A model generated the notes under the pieces. The model was not told where the DNA came from, did no database searches, and saw only the letters and a list, made by a program, of their open reading frames with translations. Shown here piece by piece: positions 18,563-27,636 of a stretch of DNA of 50,040 nucleotides; position 1 is the stretch's first letter; each line of letters opens with the position of its first letter. This DNA is from Gammaproteobacteria bacterium (GTDB lineage Bacteria; Pseudomonadota; Gammaproteobacteria; Arenicellales; JAANXG01). The translations under genes were made by a program, and so were the position numbers. Location of the stretch: assembly GCA_024639325.1 (NCBI GenBank), contig JAHEIO010000021.1:1-50040 (forward strand), given 5' to 3'.

Positions 18563-20863
18563 ATGATTTCCAAGGTCGCCGTCATAGGCTCCGGCACCAT
18601 GGGTTCCGGCATTGCCGCGCAGCTGGCCAACGCAGGAATCGAAGTACTGCTGCTCGATATCAAGGCAAGCGGCGTTCATGCCAATGCCATCGCAGAGCGC
18701 GCTGTCGAGCGTTTGAAAAAAAGCAACCCGCCGTTGATCGTGCATCGAGATGTATTGGAAAAAATCGCCACGGGCAACATCGAAGACGATCTTCCTTCGA
18801 TCGCCGAGTGCGACTGGATCGTCGAAGCCATTGTCGAGCGCCTCGAACTGAAAAAAGAGCTGTACCGCGATATCGACAAGTATCGCAAACGGGGCGCGAT
18901 CGTTTCTTCGAACACATCCACGATTCCGATGTCACTGCTGGTGGACGGCATGCCGGCGGATTTTCGAAACCACTTTGCCATCACTCATTTTTTCAATCCC
19001 GTTCGGTACATGCGGCTGCTTGAACTCGTCAAGGGGGACGAAACCGCTGAACAGGTTATGGACGTGCTGAGGCGGTTCAATGATGAAAATATGGGCAAGG
19101 GCATCGTCGATTGTCGCGACACGCCCGGATTTCTGGCCAACCGCGTGGGCGTGTTCGCACTTCAGGTCGGAATCGACGAGGCAATCCGCTGCGGACTCGG
19201 CGTAGAAGATGCAGATGCGCTGATGGGCCGCCCCATGGGTATTCCTAAAACCGGTGTATTTGGTCTGTACGACCTGATCGGTCTCGATTTGATGGTCGAT
19301 GTTGTGAAGAGCCTCAAGAGCATACTCCCCGAAGGCGACGCGTTTCATCGCGTAAGCGAACCTAACTCGCTGATCGAGAGGCTCATCGAGGAAGGTTACA
19401 CGGGGCTCAAGGGCCGGGGTGGATTCTACCGCACCCGAGACGGAAAAAGAGAAGCGGTGGATTTATCCACCGGCGGGTGGTGCGCGACGCGGGGGACGGC
19501 ACCCGCGCTGGCGGAAGCCGGCGAGGAGAACGGCGTCAATACGCTGATCGACGGCGACACGCCGCAGCACCGGTTTTGCCGCCGGGTTCTCGCCCGTGTA
19601 CTGGCCTACGCGGCGGGCCTGTTACCCGAGGTGGCGGACAACCCCGCGCCAATCGATGATGCGATGAAACTTGGCTACAACTGGATCCACGGACCGTTCG
19701 AACTCATCGACGTGATCGGCACGACAGGATTCACGAGTATGCTCGATGAAGAAGGCATCCCCAGACCACCTTATCTTACGGAAGCCGACGGACGAAGCTG
19801 CTACCGGGTCGAGCAAGCCCGGTTGGAAAAGAGGCATGTCGACGGACACTACAGACCGCTTAGACGCGCCCCGGGAATCATCAGATTCAACGAGGCGCGA
19901 TGCACATTGCAAGCGCTGAGCGAGAATCAGTCGGCCAGCCTGTTCCGGCTGGAAAACGACATCGGTGTGGTCGAGTTTCACACCAAGGCCAACGCGCTGG
20001 ATGAGGGCTGCATGGAGATCGTGGCGGATGCAGCCGCGCGTGCGGGCAGGGAGTTACGCGGTATTGTCGTGCACAACGACGGCCCGCATTTTTCCGCGGG
20101 CGTCAACCTGAACAGGTTCCGGGAAATGATCGACCGCAGTGACTGGGACGGGATAGATGAGTTTCTAAAGGATTTCCAGCACTCGGTCAGGGCACTGAAG
20201 TATTGTCCGGTACCCGTCGTGGCCGCGCCTTCCGGCCTCACCGTCGGCGGCGGATACGAGGTCACCGCACACTGCGACGTCCTCGTGGCACATACCAACA
20301 TCGTACTCGGCCTGGTGGAATGTATGGTTGGCGTCATTCCAGGCGGCGGCGGGGTGAAGGATACGCTGCATCGATGGCATCAGATACTGGACGACTGGGA
20401 GCAGGCCGCCCACCGGACGTTCATGAACATCGGCTATGGGAAAACCGGAACGTCGCCGCAGCAGGCGGCGGAGCTTGCCTATTTTCGTCAGGCGCTGGAT
20501 CGTCAGGTGATGAATCGCGATCGCCTCCTCTCCTCCGCGTGCGAGGTAATCGACGAATTGTCCGAGAGTTACACGCCGCCCACGCCGCCGGTTTTCCACT
20601 GGTGCGGCGCGACGCCATTCAACGAGATGCGCCGACACCTCGAGAAAAATCATGACGCGGGACGGCTTATGGCCCACGATGTCACCGTCGGCACCGAGCT
20701 CGCCCGCATCGTGACGGGAGGGGAAACCGAGGCCCGAGACGGCGTTAGTGAGGATGAGCTGTACGCGGCCGAACGTCAGTCCTTCGTGACGCTTGCCAGA
20801 ACCGGTGCAACACGCGCCCGCATTGTGCATATGCTGGACCGTGGCGGCCCATTGCGCAACTGA
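18563..20863 (+). CDS. Bifunctional 3-hydroxyacyl-CoA dehydrogenase/enoyl-CoA hydratase (FadN type)
   Basis: A 766-residue beta-oxidation enzyme with the dehydrogenase first and hydratase last, the reverse of E. coli FadB/FadJ and like Bacillus FadN. The NAD site is VIGSGTMGSGIAAQLA at the N-terminus. Dehydrogenase motifs include SSNTSTIPM, ITHFFNPVRYMRLLE and DTPGFLANRVG. The C-terminal crotonase domain shows HFSAGVNL (oxyanion hole), VGGGYEVTAHCD with the catalytic glutamate, and GVIPGGGGVKD. ATG 18563 is the start; a GTG at 18518 is less likely. No thiolase gene is adjacent; gcdH lies 3.7 kb away on the other strand. Confidence 0.92.
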   Translation: MISKVAVIGSGTMGSGIAAQLANAGIEVLLLDIKASGVHANAIAERAVERLKKSNPPLIVHRDVLEKIATGNIEDDLPSIAECDWIVEAIVERLELKKELYRDIDKYRKRGAIVSSNTSTIPMSLLVDGMPADFRNHFAITHFFNPVRYMRLLELVKGDETAEQVMDVLRRFNDENMGKGIVDCRDTPGFLANRVGVFALQVGIDEAIRCGLGVEDADALMGRPMGIPKTGVFGLYDLIGLDLMVDVVKSLKSILPEGDAFHRVSEPNSLIERLIEEGYTGLKGRGGFYRTRDGKREAVDLSTGGWCATRGTAPALAEAGEENGVNTLIDGDTPQHRFCRRVLARVLAYAAGLLPEVADNPAPIDDAMKLGYNWIHGPFELIDVIGTTGFTSMLDEEGIPRPPYLTEADGRSCYRVEQARLEKRHVDGHYRPLRRAPGIIRFNEARCTLQALSENQSASLFRLENDIGVVEFHTKANALDEGCMEIVADAAARAGRELRGIVVHNDGPHFSAGVNLNRFREMIDRSDWDGIDEFLKDFQHSVRALKYCPVPVVAAPSGLTVGGGYEVTAHCDVLVAHTNIVLGLVECMVGVIPGGGGVKDTLHRWHQILDDWEQAAHRTFMNIGYGKTGTSPQQAAELAYFRQALDRQVMNRDRLLSSACEVIDELSESYTPPTPPVFHWCGATPFNEMRRHLEKNHDAGRLMAHDVTVGTELARIVTGGETEARDGVSEDELYAAERQSFVTLARTGATRARIVHMLDRGGPLRN

Positions 20864-21011
20864 CCTGCAATATACCCCGCGGCAACCCGGGAGTCGTTCG
20901 ATGAACCATAGGTGGCGCTTGTCGGCTCGCCTGAATCCGCCATGAACAATACAGTCGTCTGCGTCCCCTTTATCCTGGACACACCCTTACGCGACGGAAC
21001 GACCCGAGATA

Positions 21012-21980
21012 ATGAGAATTCTATTCGCCGACAAGTTTCCCCCATCATTTGCCGAGAAACTCAAACAAATGGGGCACGATTGCTCCGTAAACCCGGATTT
21101 GAAGGCGGAGGAGTTGCCTACTGCGGTCGGCGACAGCGACATACTGGTGGTACGCAGCACCCGCGTCGCCGCCGATACCCTGGAGTCCGCCGCCGGTTTG
21201 AAAATGGTTATCCGTGCGGGCGCAGGCACCAACACGATCGACAAGAAATGCGCCAGCAAGATGAACATCCCTGTTTGCAACGTGCCGGGCAGGAACGCCA
21301 TTGCCGTGGCCGAACTTACGATGGGATTGCTGATTTCCATCGACCGGCGCATCCCGGACAACGTCGCGCAAATCAGGCAGGGCAAATGGAACAAGAAACA
21401 GTTCTCGGAAGCGAGGGGGCTGTTTGGCACTTCTATCGGGGTGGTGGGACTGGGCGCCATAGGCATGGCGGTGGCGGAACGCGCGTATGCGTTCGGCATG
21501 AAGCTGCATATACTCCGCAAGCCCGGGCGTTCACCCGAAGTATCCGGCAGACTCAAGGATCTCAATGCGGTGGAATTGGAGAACCTGTTTGAACTGGCCG
21601 GAGTCTGTGAAATACTGTCATTCCACACGCCCGCTTCTGAGGACACCAAGAAACTGGTCGGCGCCAAACTGCTCGCCGCGATGAAGCCGGGGGCCATACT
21701 GCTGAACACGTCCCGGGGCGATCTCATCGACGAACGGGCCCTTATCGAGTCAATGGACGCGAAAGGCATCCGGGCCGGGCTGGACGTATACTCGGACGAA
21801 CCGTCGTTCGCGCAAGGTACGTTCGATTCGGCCCTGGCACGCCATCCGAATGTTTACGGCACCCACCACATCGGCGCCTCCACGGAACAGGCACAAGCCG
21901 CCGTGGCCCAGGGCGTGGTCGACATCGTCGAAGCCTTCAGCCGTGGCCGCGTCATGCATTGCGTTAATATGAAGACCTGA
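21012..21980 (+). CDS. D-3-phosphoglycerate dehydrogenase-like (SerA family, short form)
   Basis: A 322-residue 2-hydroxyacid dehydrogenase. It shows the NAD site VVGLGAIGMAVAERA, substrate region RSTRVAADTLE and AGAGTNTID, catalytic arginine in LLNTSRGDLIDE, and a histidine in THHIGAST typical of phosphoglycerate dehydrogenases. It lacks the C-terminal ACT/regulatory domains of long SerA proteins, so serine feedback through ACT is not expected. The role as the first step of serine synthesis is supported by serC immediately downstream (32 bp) and DUF1015 after that. Confidence 0.88.
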   Translation: MRILFADKFPPSFAEKLKQMGHDCSVNPDLKAEELPTAVGDSDILVVRSTRVAADTLESAAGLKMVIRAGAGTNTIDKKCASKMNIPVCNVPGRNAIAVAELTMGLLISIDRRIPDNVAQIRQGKWNKKQFSEARGLFGTSIGVVGLGAIGMAVAERAYAFGMKLHILRKPGRSPEVSGRLKDLNAVELENLFELAGVCEILSFHTPASEDTKKLVGAKLLAAMKPGAILLNTSRGDLIDERALIESMDAKGIRAGLDVYSDEPSFAQGTFDSALARHPNVYGTHHIGASTEQAQAAVAQGVVDIVEAFSRGRVMHCVNMKT

Positions 21981-22012
21981 AATTTCAACTAGACCAACTT
22001 TGAGAGAACAAT

Positions 22013-23098
22013 ATGCCTGATCGCGTTCATAATTTCTGCGCAGGTCCCTGCACCCTGCCCCTGCCGGTGCTCGAGGAGGTGCGGGACGAATTCGTAAACT
22101 TCAACGACGAAGGTATGTCTCTGATTGAGATGAGCCATCGGGCCAGGGCTTACGATGAAGTTCATCAGAATGCGATGCGGCTGGCTGTGGAGGTGTCCGG
22201 TGCCCCTGATGAATTCGGCGTCATGTTCATCCAGGGAGGCGCGACGCTGCAGTTCGCCATGGTCCCGATGAACCTGCTCGGAAATGCTCAGCGTGCCGGA
22301 TACATCAACTCCGGCACCTGGGGCAAGGGGGCGATTACCGATGCAAAGCCCCACGGTGACATCTATGTAGCGTGGGACGGTGACGAAACCGGCTATACCC
22401 GGATGCCGCACACCGCTGAGCTGAACGTCGAGCAGAATACGCGTTATCTGCACGTCACTTCCAATGAAACCATCGGCGGCATACGCATGGCTGACTGGCC
22501 GGAAGTCGATGCCCCCCTGGTGGCGGACATGTCTTCGGACTACCTGTCCAGATCGATACCCTGGGAAAAATTCGACCTGGTGTACGGCGGCGTGCAGAAG
22601 AACCTGGGGCCGGCGGGAATGGCCATCGTATTCGTTCGTAAATCCATACTGGAAAACACCAGCAGGAATATCGCCCGCTACCTTCGCTACGACGTCCATC
22701 ATGACAAGGACTCGCTTTTCAACACCCCACCCATGTTTACCATCTACCTCGTCGGCAAAGTGCTCGGCTGGATGAAGGACAAGGGCGGCCTGCCGGCCAT
22801 CGAGCGGGAGGCGGCGGAAAAGGCCGCATTGCTGTATGACACCATTGACGCCAGCGACGGCTACTATACGAGCCCCGTCGACAGGGCATGCAGATCACAC
22901 ATGAACGTTGTATTCCGACTTCCGACCGAAGACCTGGAAAAGAAGTTTCTCACTGACAGTCACGGTGAAAATCTGGTGAATCTGAAGGGCCACAGGAGCG
23001 TCGGCGGTTGCCGTGCCAGCATCTACAACGCCATGCCGACAAGCAGCGTCAAGGCGCTCGCCGACTTCATGGCGGAGTTTCAGCGTGCAAACGGCTGA
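22013..23098 (+). CDS. serC: Phosphoserine aminotransferase SerC
   Basis: A 361-residue PLP aminotransferase converting 3-phosphohydroxypyruvate to O-phosphoserine. It starts RVHNFCAGPCTLPLPVLEE and carries GMSLIEMSHRA, MFIQGGATLQFAMVPMNLL, and the Schiff-base lysine K196 in YGGVQKNLGPAG. The NTPPMFTIYL and GHRSVGGCRASIYNA segments complete the family pattern. A GAGAG ribosome site lies just upstream of the ATG. It lies between the SerA-like and DUF1015 genes on one strand. Confidence 0.96.
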   Translation: MPDRVHNFCAGPCTLPLPVLEEVRDEFVNFNDEGMSLIEMSHRARAYDEVHQNAMRLAVEVSGAPDEFGVMFIQGGATLQFAMVPMNLLGNAQRAGYINSGTWGKGAITDAKPHGDIYVAWDGDETGYTRMPHTAELNVEQNTRYLHVTSNETIGGIRMADWPEVDAPLVADMSSDYLSRSIPWEKFDLVYGGVQKNLGPAGMAIVFVRKSILENTSRNIARYLRYDVHHDKDSLFNTPPMFTIYLVGKVLGWMKDKGGLPAIEREAAEKAALLYDTIDASDGYYTSPVDRACRSHMNVVFRLPTEDLEKKFLTDSHGENLVNLKGHRSVGGCRASIYNAMPTSSVKALADFMAEFQRANG

Positions 23099-23118
23099 AA
23101 CATCGTAAGCCCCTTCCA

Positions 23119-24366
23119 ATGACCACGATCAGGGCGTTCGACGGCTACCTCGTCAATTCGAATCGACTGGAGAAGGTGGTATCGCCCGCGTATGATTCCT
23201 TGAGTGCAATGGAACGCCACGCCTTCTGCCTCGCACACCCTGACAACTACATCAACGCCATGCGATCGGCGGACGAGTACCCGGAAGGCGAACGACCCAC
23301 CCAGGCCGAAATACTGCGGATCAATGCGGCGCACATCAAAAAAATGCTGGCCCAGGGTGATTTCGACAAGCTGGAGCAGCCCTCCCTCTTCATCTATCGT
23401 CTGGCGGTGGGGGACCATCAGCAGACCGCGGTGATATGCGAGATCCCCATAGACCACTACGACAATGGCGAAGTTCTGAGACACGAGAACACCCGCTCGG
23501 ATAAAGAAGATCTGTTGGCAGGCTATTTGGAAGTCGTGGGTGCGTCATCGAGCCCGGTCTGCCTTGCCTACCGCGAAAACAAGGAAATCGATCAACTGAT
23601 CGAATCGGTCAGCCAATCCCCGCCGCTATTTCGATTCAATGCGCGTGACGCGGTAAAACAGACGCTGTGGCAGGTCGCGGATGAGGCTTTGATCGGGGAG
23701 TTCACCGGCCTTTTTTCAGGAGTATCCAAGACCTATCTGACCGATGGACACCACCGTTTCGCGGCCGGTTCACGGTTTGCCGCCAAACGGCGTCGCGAAT
23801 ATCCGGACCACGGCAAGGAAGAACATTTCAACTACATGCTGGTTGCGCTGTTTCAATCGGACCAGCTTCGGATACTGCCCTACAACCGGTGCGTAAAGGA
23901 CCTCAACGGCATGACGACAGAACAGTTCCTGTCGGCACTCTCGGATTCATTTCTGGTCAGGTCATGCGATGCGGTTGAGGCCGAACCGACCAAACTACAT
24001 GATTTCGGCATGTGCCTCGAAGGCGAATGGTACTCGCTGACGCTGAAATCTGCGGGCGGGCTCGAAATCAATCCGGTAGAGGCGCTGGATGTAAGCGTTG
24101 TGCAGAACTTCATCCTTTCACGCGTGCTGGGGATACACGATGCGCGTTCGGACCCGCGCCTGGACTATGTCGCCGGCGATACCGGTATGGAAGGACTGGA
24201 AAGGCGTTGCCGAAACGGTTGGGCGGTAGCATTTGCCTGCTATCCAACATCCGTGGAGGAACTCATGCAGGTCGCGGACCTGGACGAGGTCATGCCGCCC
24301 AAATCAACCTACTTCGATCCGAAGATGCGATCGGGTATTTTCCTCAGATTGTATGGATCCGGATGA
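23119..24366 (+). CDS. DUF1015 family protein with ParB-like DGHHR motif
   Basis: A 415-residue DUF1015 (COG4198) protein. The opening VVSPAYDSLS and the central TDGHHRFAAGSRFAA (D209-R213) are the family hallmarks. The DGHHR motif resembles the active-site motif of the ParB/sulfiredoxin fold, which includes the free-serine kinases SerK and SbnI. Placement directly behind SerA-like and serC, an arrangement I recall from other phyla too, points to a job in serine or phosphoserine metabolism; that is inference. ATG 23119 begins 20 bp after serC; the longer frame into serC is a shadow. Confidence 0.9.
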   Translation: MTTIRAFDGYLVNSNRLEKVVSPAYDSLSAMERHAFCLAHPDNYINAMRSADEYPEGERPTQAEILRINAAHIKKMLAQGDFDKLEQPSLFIYRLAVGDHQQTAVICEIPIDHYDNGEVLRHENTRSDKEDLLAGYLEVVGASSSPVCLAYRENKEIDQLIESVSQSPPLFRFNARDAVKQTLWQVADEALIGEFTGLFSGVSKTYLTDGHHRFAAGSRFAAKRRREYPDHGKEEHFNYMLVALFQSDQLRILPYNRCVKDLNGMTTEQFLSALSDSFLVRSCDAVEAEPTKLHDFGMCLEGEWYSLTLKSAGGLEINPVEALDVSVVQNFILSRVLGIHDARSDPRLDYVAGDTGMEGLERRCRNGWAVAFACYPTSVEELMQVADLDEVMPPKSTYFDPKMRSGIFLRLYGSG

Positions 24367-24521
24367 CGGCAACGTGCGGTTGGGCAGGAACCGCAATTCG
24401 CTATAAGTCCGGCGGCAAACCTGGAATACCGGCAGGTTATTCGGCGCCGCAACGGCAATGGCGATTTCCCGAACAACACCCGGCATCGATGCTGCTGTTC
24501 GATGCGTTGAGCTCGGAATGA
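24363..24521 (+). CDS. Doubtful 52-residue ORF overlapping the DUF1015 stop
   Basis: An ATG at 24363 overlaps the DUF1015 stop as ATGA and opens a 52-codon frame that ends just before the convergent gcdH stop. The product is basic and proline/alanine-rich, with no recognisable domain or membrane segment. The overlap geometry would permit translational coupling, but without homologues it may simply be the open remainder of a shadow frame. Confidence 0.2.
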   Translation: MTATCGWAGTAIRYKSGGKPGIPAGYSAPQRQWRFPEQHPASMLLFDALSSE

Positions 24522-24525
24522 CGGG

Positions 24526-25746
24526 CTAAGACGTGAACGCCTGAATTCCGGTCTGCGCGCGGCCCAGGATCAATGCGTGAATATCGTGGGTCCCTTCGTA
24601 AGTATTTACCGTTTCTAGATTCATTACGTGACGGATAACGTGGTACTCATCCGATATTCCGTTCCCGCCGTGCATGTCCCGCGCCATTCTCGCAATATCC
24701 AGCGCTTTACCGCAATTGTTGCGCTTCATGAGGGAAATCAGTTCCGGGGCACCCTGACCGTTGTCGATCATGCGGCCCAGTCGCAGCACGCCCTGGAGGC
24801 CCAGCGAGATCTCCGTTTGCATGTCGGCCAGTTTTTTCTGAATCAGTTGATTGGCTGCCAGCGGGCGTCCAAACTGTTTCCTGTCCAGCGTATACTGGCG
24901 CGCGGCGTGCCAGCAGAATTCCGCAGCGCCCAGGGATCCCCAGGCAATGCCGAAGCGGGCGCGGTTCAGACATCCAAACGGGCCTTTCAGTCCTTTCCCG
25001 CCGGGCAGGACGTTTTCATGCGGGACGAATACCTCATCCATGGAAATACTGCCGGTCACGGATGATCGCAACGAAAATTTGCCTTCGATAGTCGAGGTCG
25101 ACAGCCCCGTCATGTCTTTGTCCAGCAGAAAACCCCGGATAACGTCCTCCTCGTCTTTCGCCCACACTACCATGACATCCGCAACGGGGGCGTTGGTAAT
25201 CCACATCTTGCTGCCCGACAGTGAATAACCACCGTCAACCGGACGCGCCCTCGAAATCATGCCACCGGGATCGGATCCATGGTCGGGTTCCGTCAACCCA
25301 AAGCACCCGATCTTTTCTCCACTGGCCAGCCCGGGCAGGTACTTGTTGCGCTGAGCATCGCTTCCGTAAGCATAAATGGGATACATCACCAGGCTGGACT
25401 GCACGCTCATTGCCGACCGGTAGCCGGAATCCACACGCTCCACTTCACGGGCAATCAGGCCATAGGAAACATAACTGGCACCGCTGCCCCAGGGCTCGGG
25501 CAGACTGGCGCCCAGAAATCCCAACTGCCCCATTTCCGACATGATCTGGCTATCGAATCGCTCAAGCCTGTAAGCTTCCCTGACCCGGGGCAAAAGCTGC
25601 TCCTGGCTGTAGACGCGCGCGCTATCGGCGACAAGCCGCTCCTCTTCACTGAGCTGCTGGTCGAGTAGAAAGGGATCGTCCCAGGGGATTGAACTTTCGG
25701 CGGACGGTGCGGGAATGGTTGCTTGATACTCTGCTTGCGATGTCAT
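24526..25746 (-). CDS. gcdH: Glutaryl-CoA dehydrogenase
   Basis: A 406-residue FAD acyl-CoA dehydrogenase that decarboxylates glutaryl-CoA to crotonyl-CoA in lysine/tryptophan breakdown. Family-specific features are [14 protein letters not shown] (the arginine/serine-rich substrate pocket differs from ordinary acyl-CoA dehydrogenases), [24 protein letters not shown], the QFGRPLA cofactor motif and the catalytic glutamate in [16 protein letters not shown]. The closing sequence is diagnostic of GcdH. It is transcribed away from the DnaA-box region, which therefore forms its upstream control region. Confidence 0.95.
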   Translation of the reverse strand: MTSQAEYQATIPAPSAESSIPWDDPFLLDQQLSEEERLVADSARVYSQEQLLPRVREAYRLERFDSQIMSEMGQLGFLGASLPEPWGSGASYVSYGLIAREVERVDSGYRSAMSVQSSLVMYPIYAYGSDAQRNKYLPGLASGEKIGCFGLTEPDHGSDPGGMISRARPVDGGYSLSGSKMWITNAPVADVMVVWAKDEEDVIRGFLLDKDMTGLSTSTIEGKFSLRSSVTGSISMDEVFVPHENVLPGGKGLKGPFGCLNRARFGIAWGSLGAAEFCWHAARQYTLDRKQFGRPLAANQLIQKKLADMQTEISLGLQGVLRLGRMIDNGQGAPELISLMKRNNCGKALDIARMARDMHGGNGISDEYHVIRHVMNLETVNTYEGTHDIHALILGRAQTGIQAFTS

Positions 25747-26045
25747 GGATTCGTATTGTCTCAGATGGACGCTGTGGGTGATTGTAATGAAAATCGCCAG
25801 ACGCTATCCATTTCTTATCCACACGGTCTGTGGATAACTCTGTTGATAACACAAATGTACAGATCCAATCCCTAAGCGAACATTGACGTTCCGCTGTTTG
25901 ATTAAAAAGTATACATTCTTTTAAATTGTTTATTTATCATAGACTTATGAGATTTACTTCACAATTATTTTAAGCGTTGCGTGTTAAACCCGCTTGTCTG
26001 TTACGATTTCATTCATAATGTGTACAACTCTCACGAGCCGGCCGG
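25747..26045. other. AT-rich divergent intergenic region between gcdH and the RDD gene
   Basis: 299 bp without a gene. The gcdH side holds three DnaA-box-like sites (separate entry). The stretch 25895-25975 is strikingly AT-rich for this window. It contains a plausible rightward sigma-70 promoter, TTGATT at 25898-25903 and TTAAAT at 25921-25926 with a 17-bp spacer, but matches are only moderate. Confidence 0.6.
25815..25849. promoter_or_regulatory. Cluster of DnaA boxes (perfect inverted pair plus one near-match)
   Basis: TTATCCACA at 25815-25823 and its exact inverse TGTGGATAA at 25829-25837 both match the DnaA consensus TTATNCACA and are separated by 5 bp. A third site, TGTTGATAA at 25841-25849, differs by one base. 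An AT-rich stretch begins some 45 bp downstream. This could be a DnaA-regulated promoter for gcdH, a DnaA-titrating site or part of an origin; dnaA, mnmG and other usual origin neighbours are not in the window. Confidence 0.7.
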
Positions 26046-26534
26046 ATGTCGGTGCCCGCCGCGGCGCCACACTTGCCTTCCGATCCGGGCATGAACGCTA
26101 GCCCGCATTTCTCACCGGGATCGCTGCCCCGCCGAATGGCCGCCATCGTTTACGACTGCCTCCTGTTATGGGGCATCCTGTTCCTTGCAGGCTTGCCCCT
26201 GCCGATTGTTCCGGAGCACGTGCGGGAGCACTGGGTCGTTCAGACGTTGATCCAGGTGTACCTCCTGTCGACATGCCTGGTTTTTTTCGGCTGGTTCTGG
26301 ACTCACGGCGGCCAGACGCTCGGAATGCGTGCATGGCAACTCAGAGTCGTCGGCGCGGACGGCGCGTCTGTTACCTGGCGCTCCGCCGTGATCCGGTTTT
26401 TCAGTGCAATGCTGTCCTGGGCTGCGCTGGGTCTGGGTTTTTGGTGGGTGCTGATCGACCGCCAAAAGCTCGCTTGGCATGACCATTTGTCCGGTACAAG
26501 ACTGATACGTCTAACCAAATCCCGAAAATTTTAG
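26046..26534 (+). CDS. RDD family membrane protein
   Basis: A 162-residue small membrane protein of the RDD family. PRRMAAIVYDCLLLW is the diagnostic Arg/Asp opening of the first helix (about 30-50). A second helix spans roughly 66-86, followed by the loop GGQTLGMRAWQLRVVGADG, a third hydrophobic stretch and WHDHLSGTRLIRL. Members are proposed to be transporters or membrane accessory proteins. Start may be ATG 26046 or ATG 26091. The repeat copy at 26096-26122 encodes part of the N-terminal tail, which is not conserved in the family. Confidence 0.88.
   Translation: MSVPAAAPHLPSDPGMNASPHFSPGSLPRRMAAIVYDCLLLWGILFLAGLPLPIVPEHVREHWVVQTLIQVYLLSTCLVFFGWFWTHGGQTLGMRAWQLRVVGADGASVTWRSAVIRFFSAMLSWAALGLGFWWVLIDRQKLAWHDHLSGTRLIRLTKSRKF
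26096..26122 (+). repeat. Dispersed repeat, copy A
   Basis: The stretch GCTAGCCCGCATTTCTCACC with its next six bases (26097-26122) matches copy B near 43.9 kb at 24 of 26 positions. It is preceded by ATGAACG, which also occurs beside the second CCGGGCTAG of copy B. This copy lies inside the RDD reading frame and encodes its N-terminal tail. Confidence 0.75.
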
Positions 26535-26563
26535 CTTCGAAAAATGGGTTCAAAAAGGCTCTT

Positions 26564-27634
26564 TTAGTGGACGCGCCGGATGAAGAATACACCCAGCATC
26601 GCGAATAGCATGGTCGGGAGAAATGCGCCCAAAAATGGGGAAATGTCGAAGATTTGAACGATCAATCCAAAACCCTTATCCATTACGAAGAACGCGAGGC
26701 CCAGCATAATGCCGGCGAACAGACTGCCGCCATAGCCTCCGCTTCGAACGCTTCTGAACACGAATGGGATCGCCAGGATAACCATCACCGCGGTAGCCAG
26801 CGGCGTTGCGATCTTTGCCCAGAATGCCAGTTCATAGGCCTCGGTGTCCTGGCCGTTGTCGCGAAGATGGTTGATGTACTGAGACAACTGGTATGCCGAA
26901 AGTTGATCCGGACGAATCAGGAACACCGACAAAATATCCGTCGTAACGTCGGTACTCCAGTATGCCGCGCGCGCGTTCTGGGATCGAGCACTTTCCTTGT
27001 TGATCAGCGTCTGTACGATGCCTTGCAGACGCCAACGCTGCGCTTCTTCCACATAGTTTCCCTTGTTTGCGAATACCAGGGAGCGCAGCCGGCCGTCATC
27101 ATCGAATTCGAACACCCTCACGTCGAGCAGTGACAGATCCGGCAAAACCTCTCCGACGTTCACATAGGATTTATTATCACGCATCCATAAGCCGAAATCG
27201 GACTGCTGATTGATGTTCTCCTGCAGAGCCTGCGCTCTGCCCCGCTGTGCCATGGTTTCCGAATACGGAGTCACAACTTCTCCGAGCAACACAGCGGCCA
27301 GCGCCAGGAAAGCGCCCACTTTGAGCACCGAGCCGGTGAGCCGCGCTACGGATACGCCAGCTGCGCGGATCACCACCAGTTCCGAGTCCACGGCAAGGGA
27401 AGACATGCCGAGAATTGAACCCAAGAGGGCCGACATCGGAAAGATTTCGTAGAGAATCCTGGGCGTAGACAGGATAACGAAGCGAACCGCATCCAGCACA
27501 CCGTATGATCCGATACCGATGTCCGATAACTGATCGATGAAGGTAAGGAACGTAAACAATCCCACCAGCACCGACACGGCCATCAACACCTGATACAGAA
27601 TGTGTTTGGCGATATAGTTATCCAGAATTCGCAT
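26564..27634 (-). CDS. lptG: LPS export ABC transporter permease LptG
   Basis: A 356-residue inner-membrane permease of the LptB2FG complex that extracts lipopolysaccharide and passes it to LptC/LptA. It begins MRILDNYIAKHILYQVLMAV. There are three N-terminal helices (about 12-32, 60-80 and 95-117), then a periplasmic beta-jellyroll domain (roughly 130-265) and three C-terminal helices. The coupling-helix region IFPMSALLGSILGMSSLAVDSELVVIRAAGVS is typical of the family. ATG 27634 is 2 bp after the lptF stop; the longer frame is shadow. The ATPase LptB is encoded elsewhere, as usual. Confidence 0.95.
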   Translation of the reverse strand: MRILDNYIAKHILYQVLMAVSVLVGLFTFLTFIDQLSDIGIGSYGVLDAVRFVILSTPRILYEIFPMSALLGSILGMSSLAVDSELVVIRAAGVSVARLTGSVLKVGAFLALAAVLLGEVVTPYSETMAQRGRAQALQENINQQSDFGLWMRDNKSYVNVGEVLPDLSLLDVRVFEFDDDGRLRSLVFANKGNYVEEAQRWRLQGIVQTLINKESARSQNARAAYWSTDVTTDILSVFLIRPDQLSAYQLSQYINHLRDNGQDTEAYELAFWAKIATPLATAVMVILAIPFVFRSVRSGGYGGSLFAGIMLGLAFFVMDKGFGLIVQIFDISPFLGAFLPTMLFAMLGVFFIRRVH

Positions 27635-27636
27635 CG

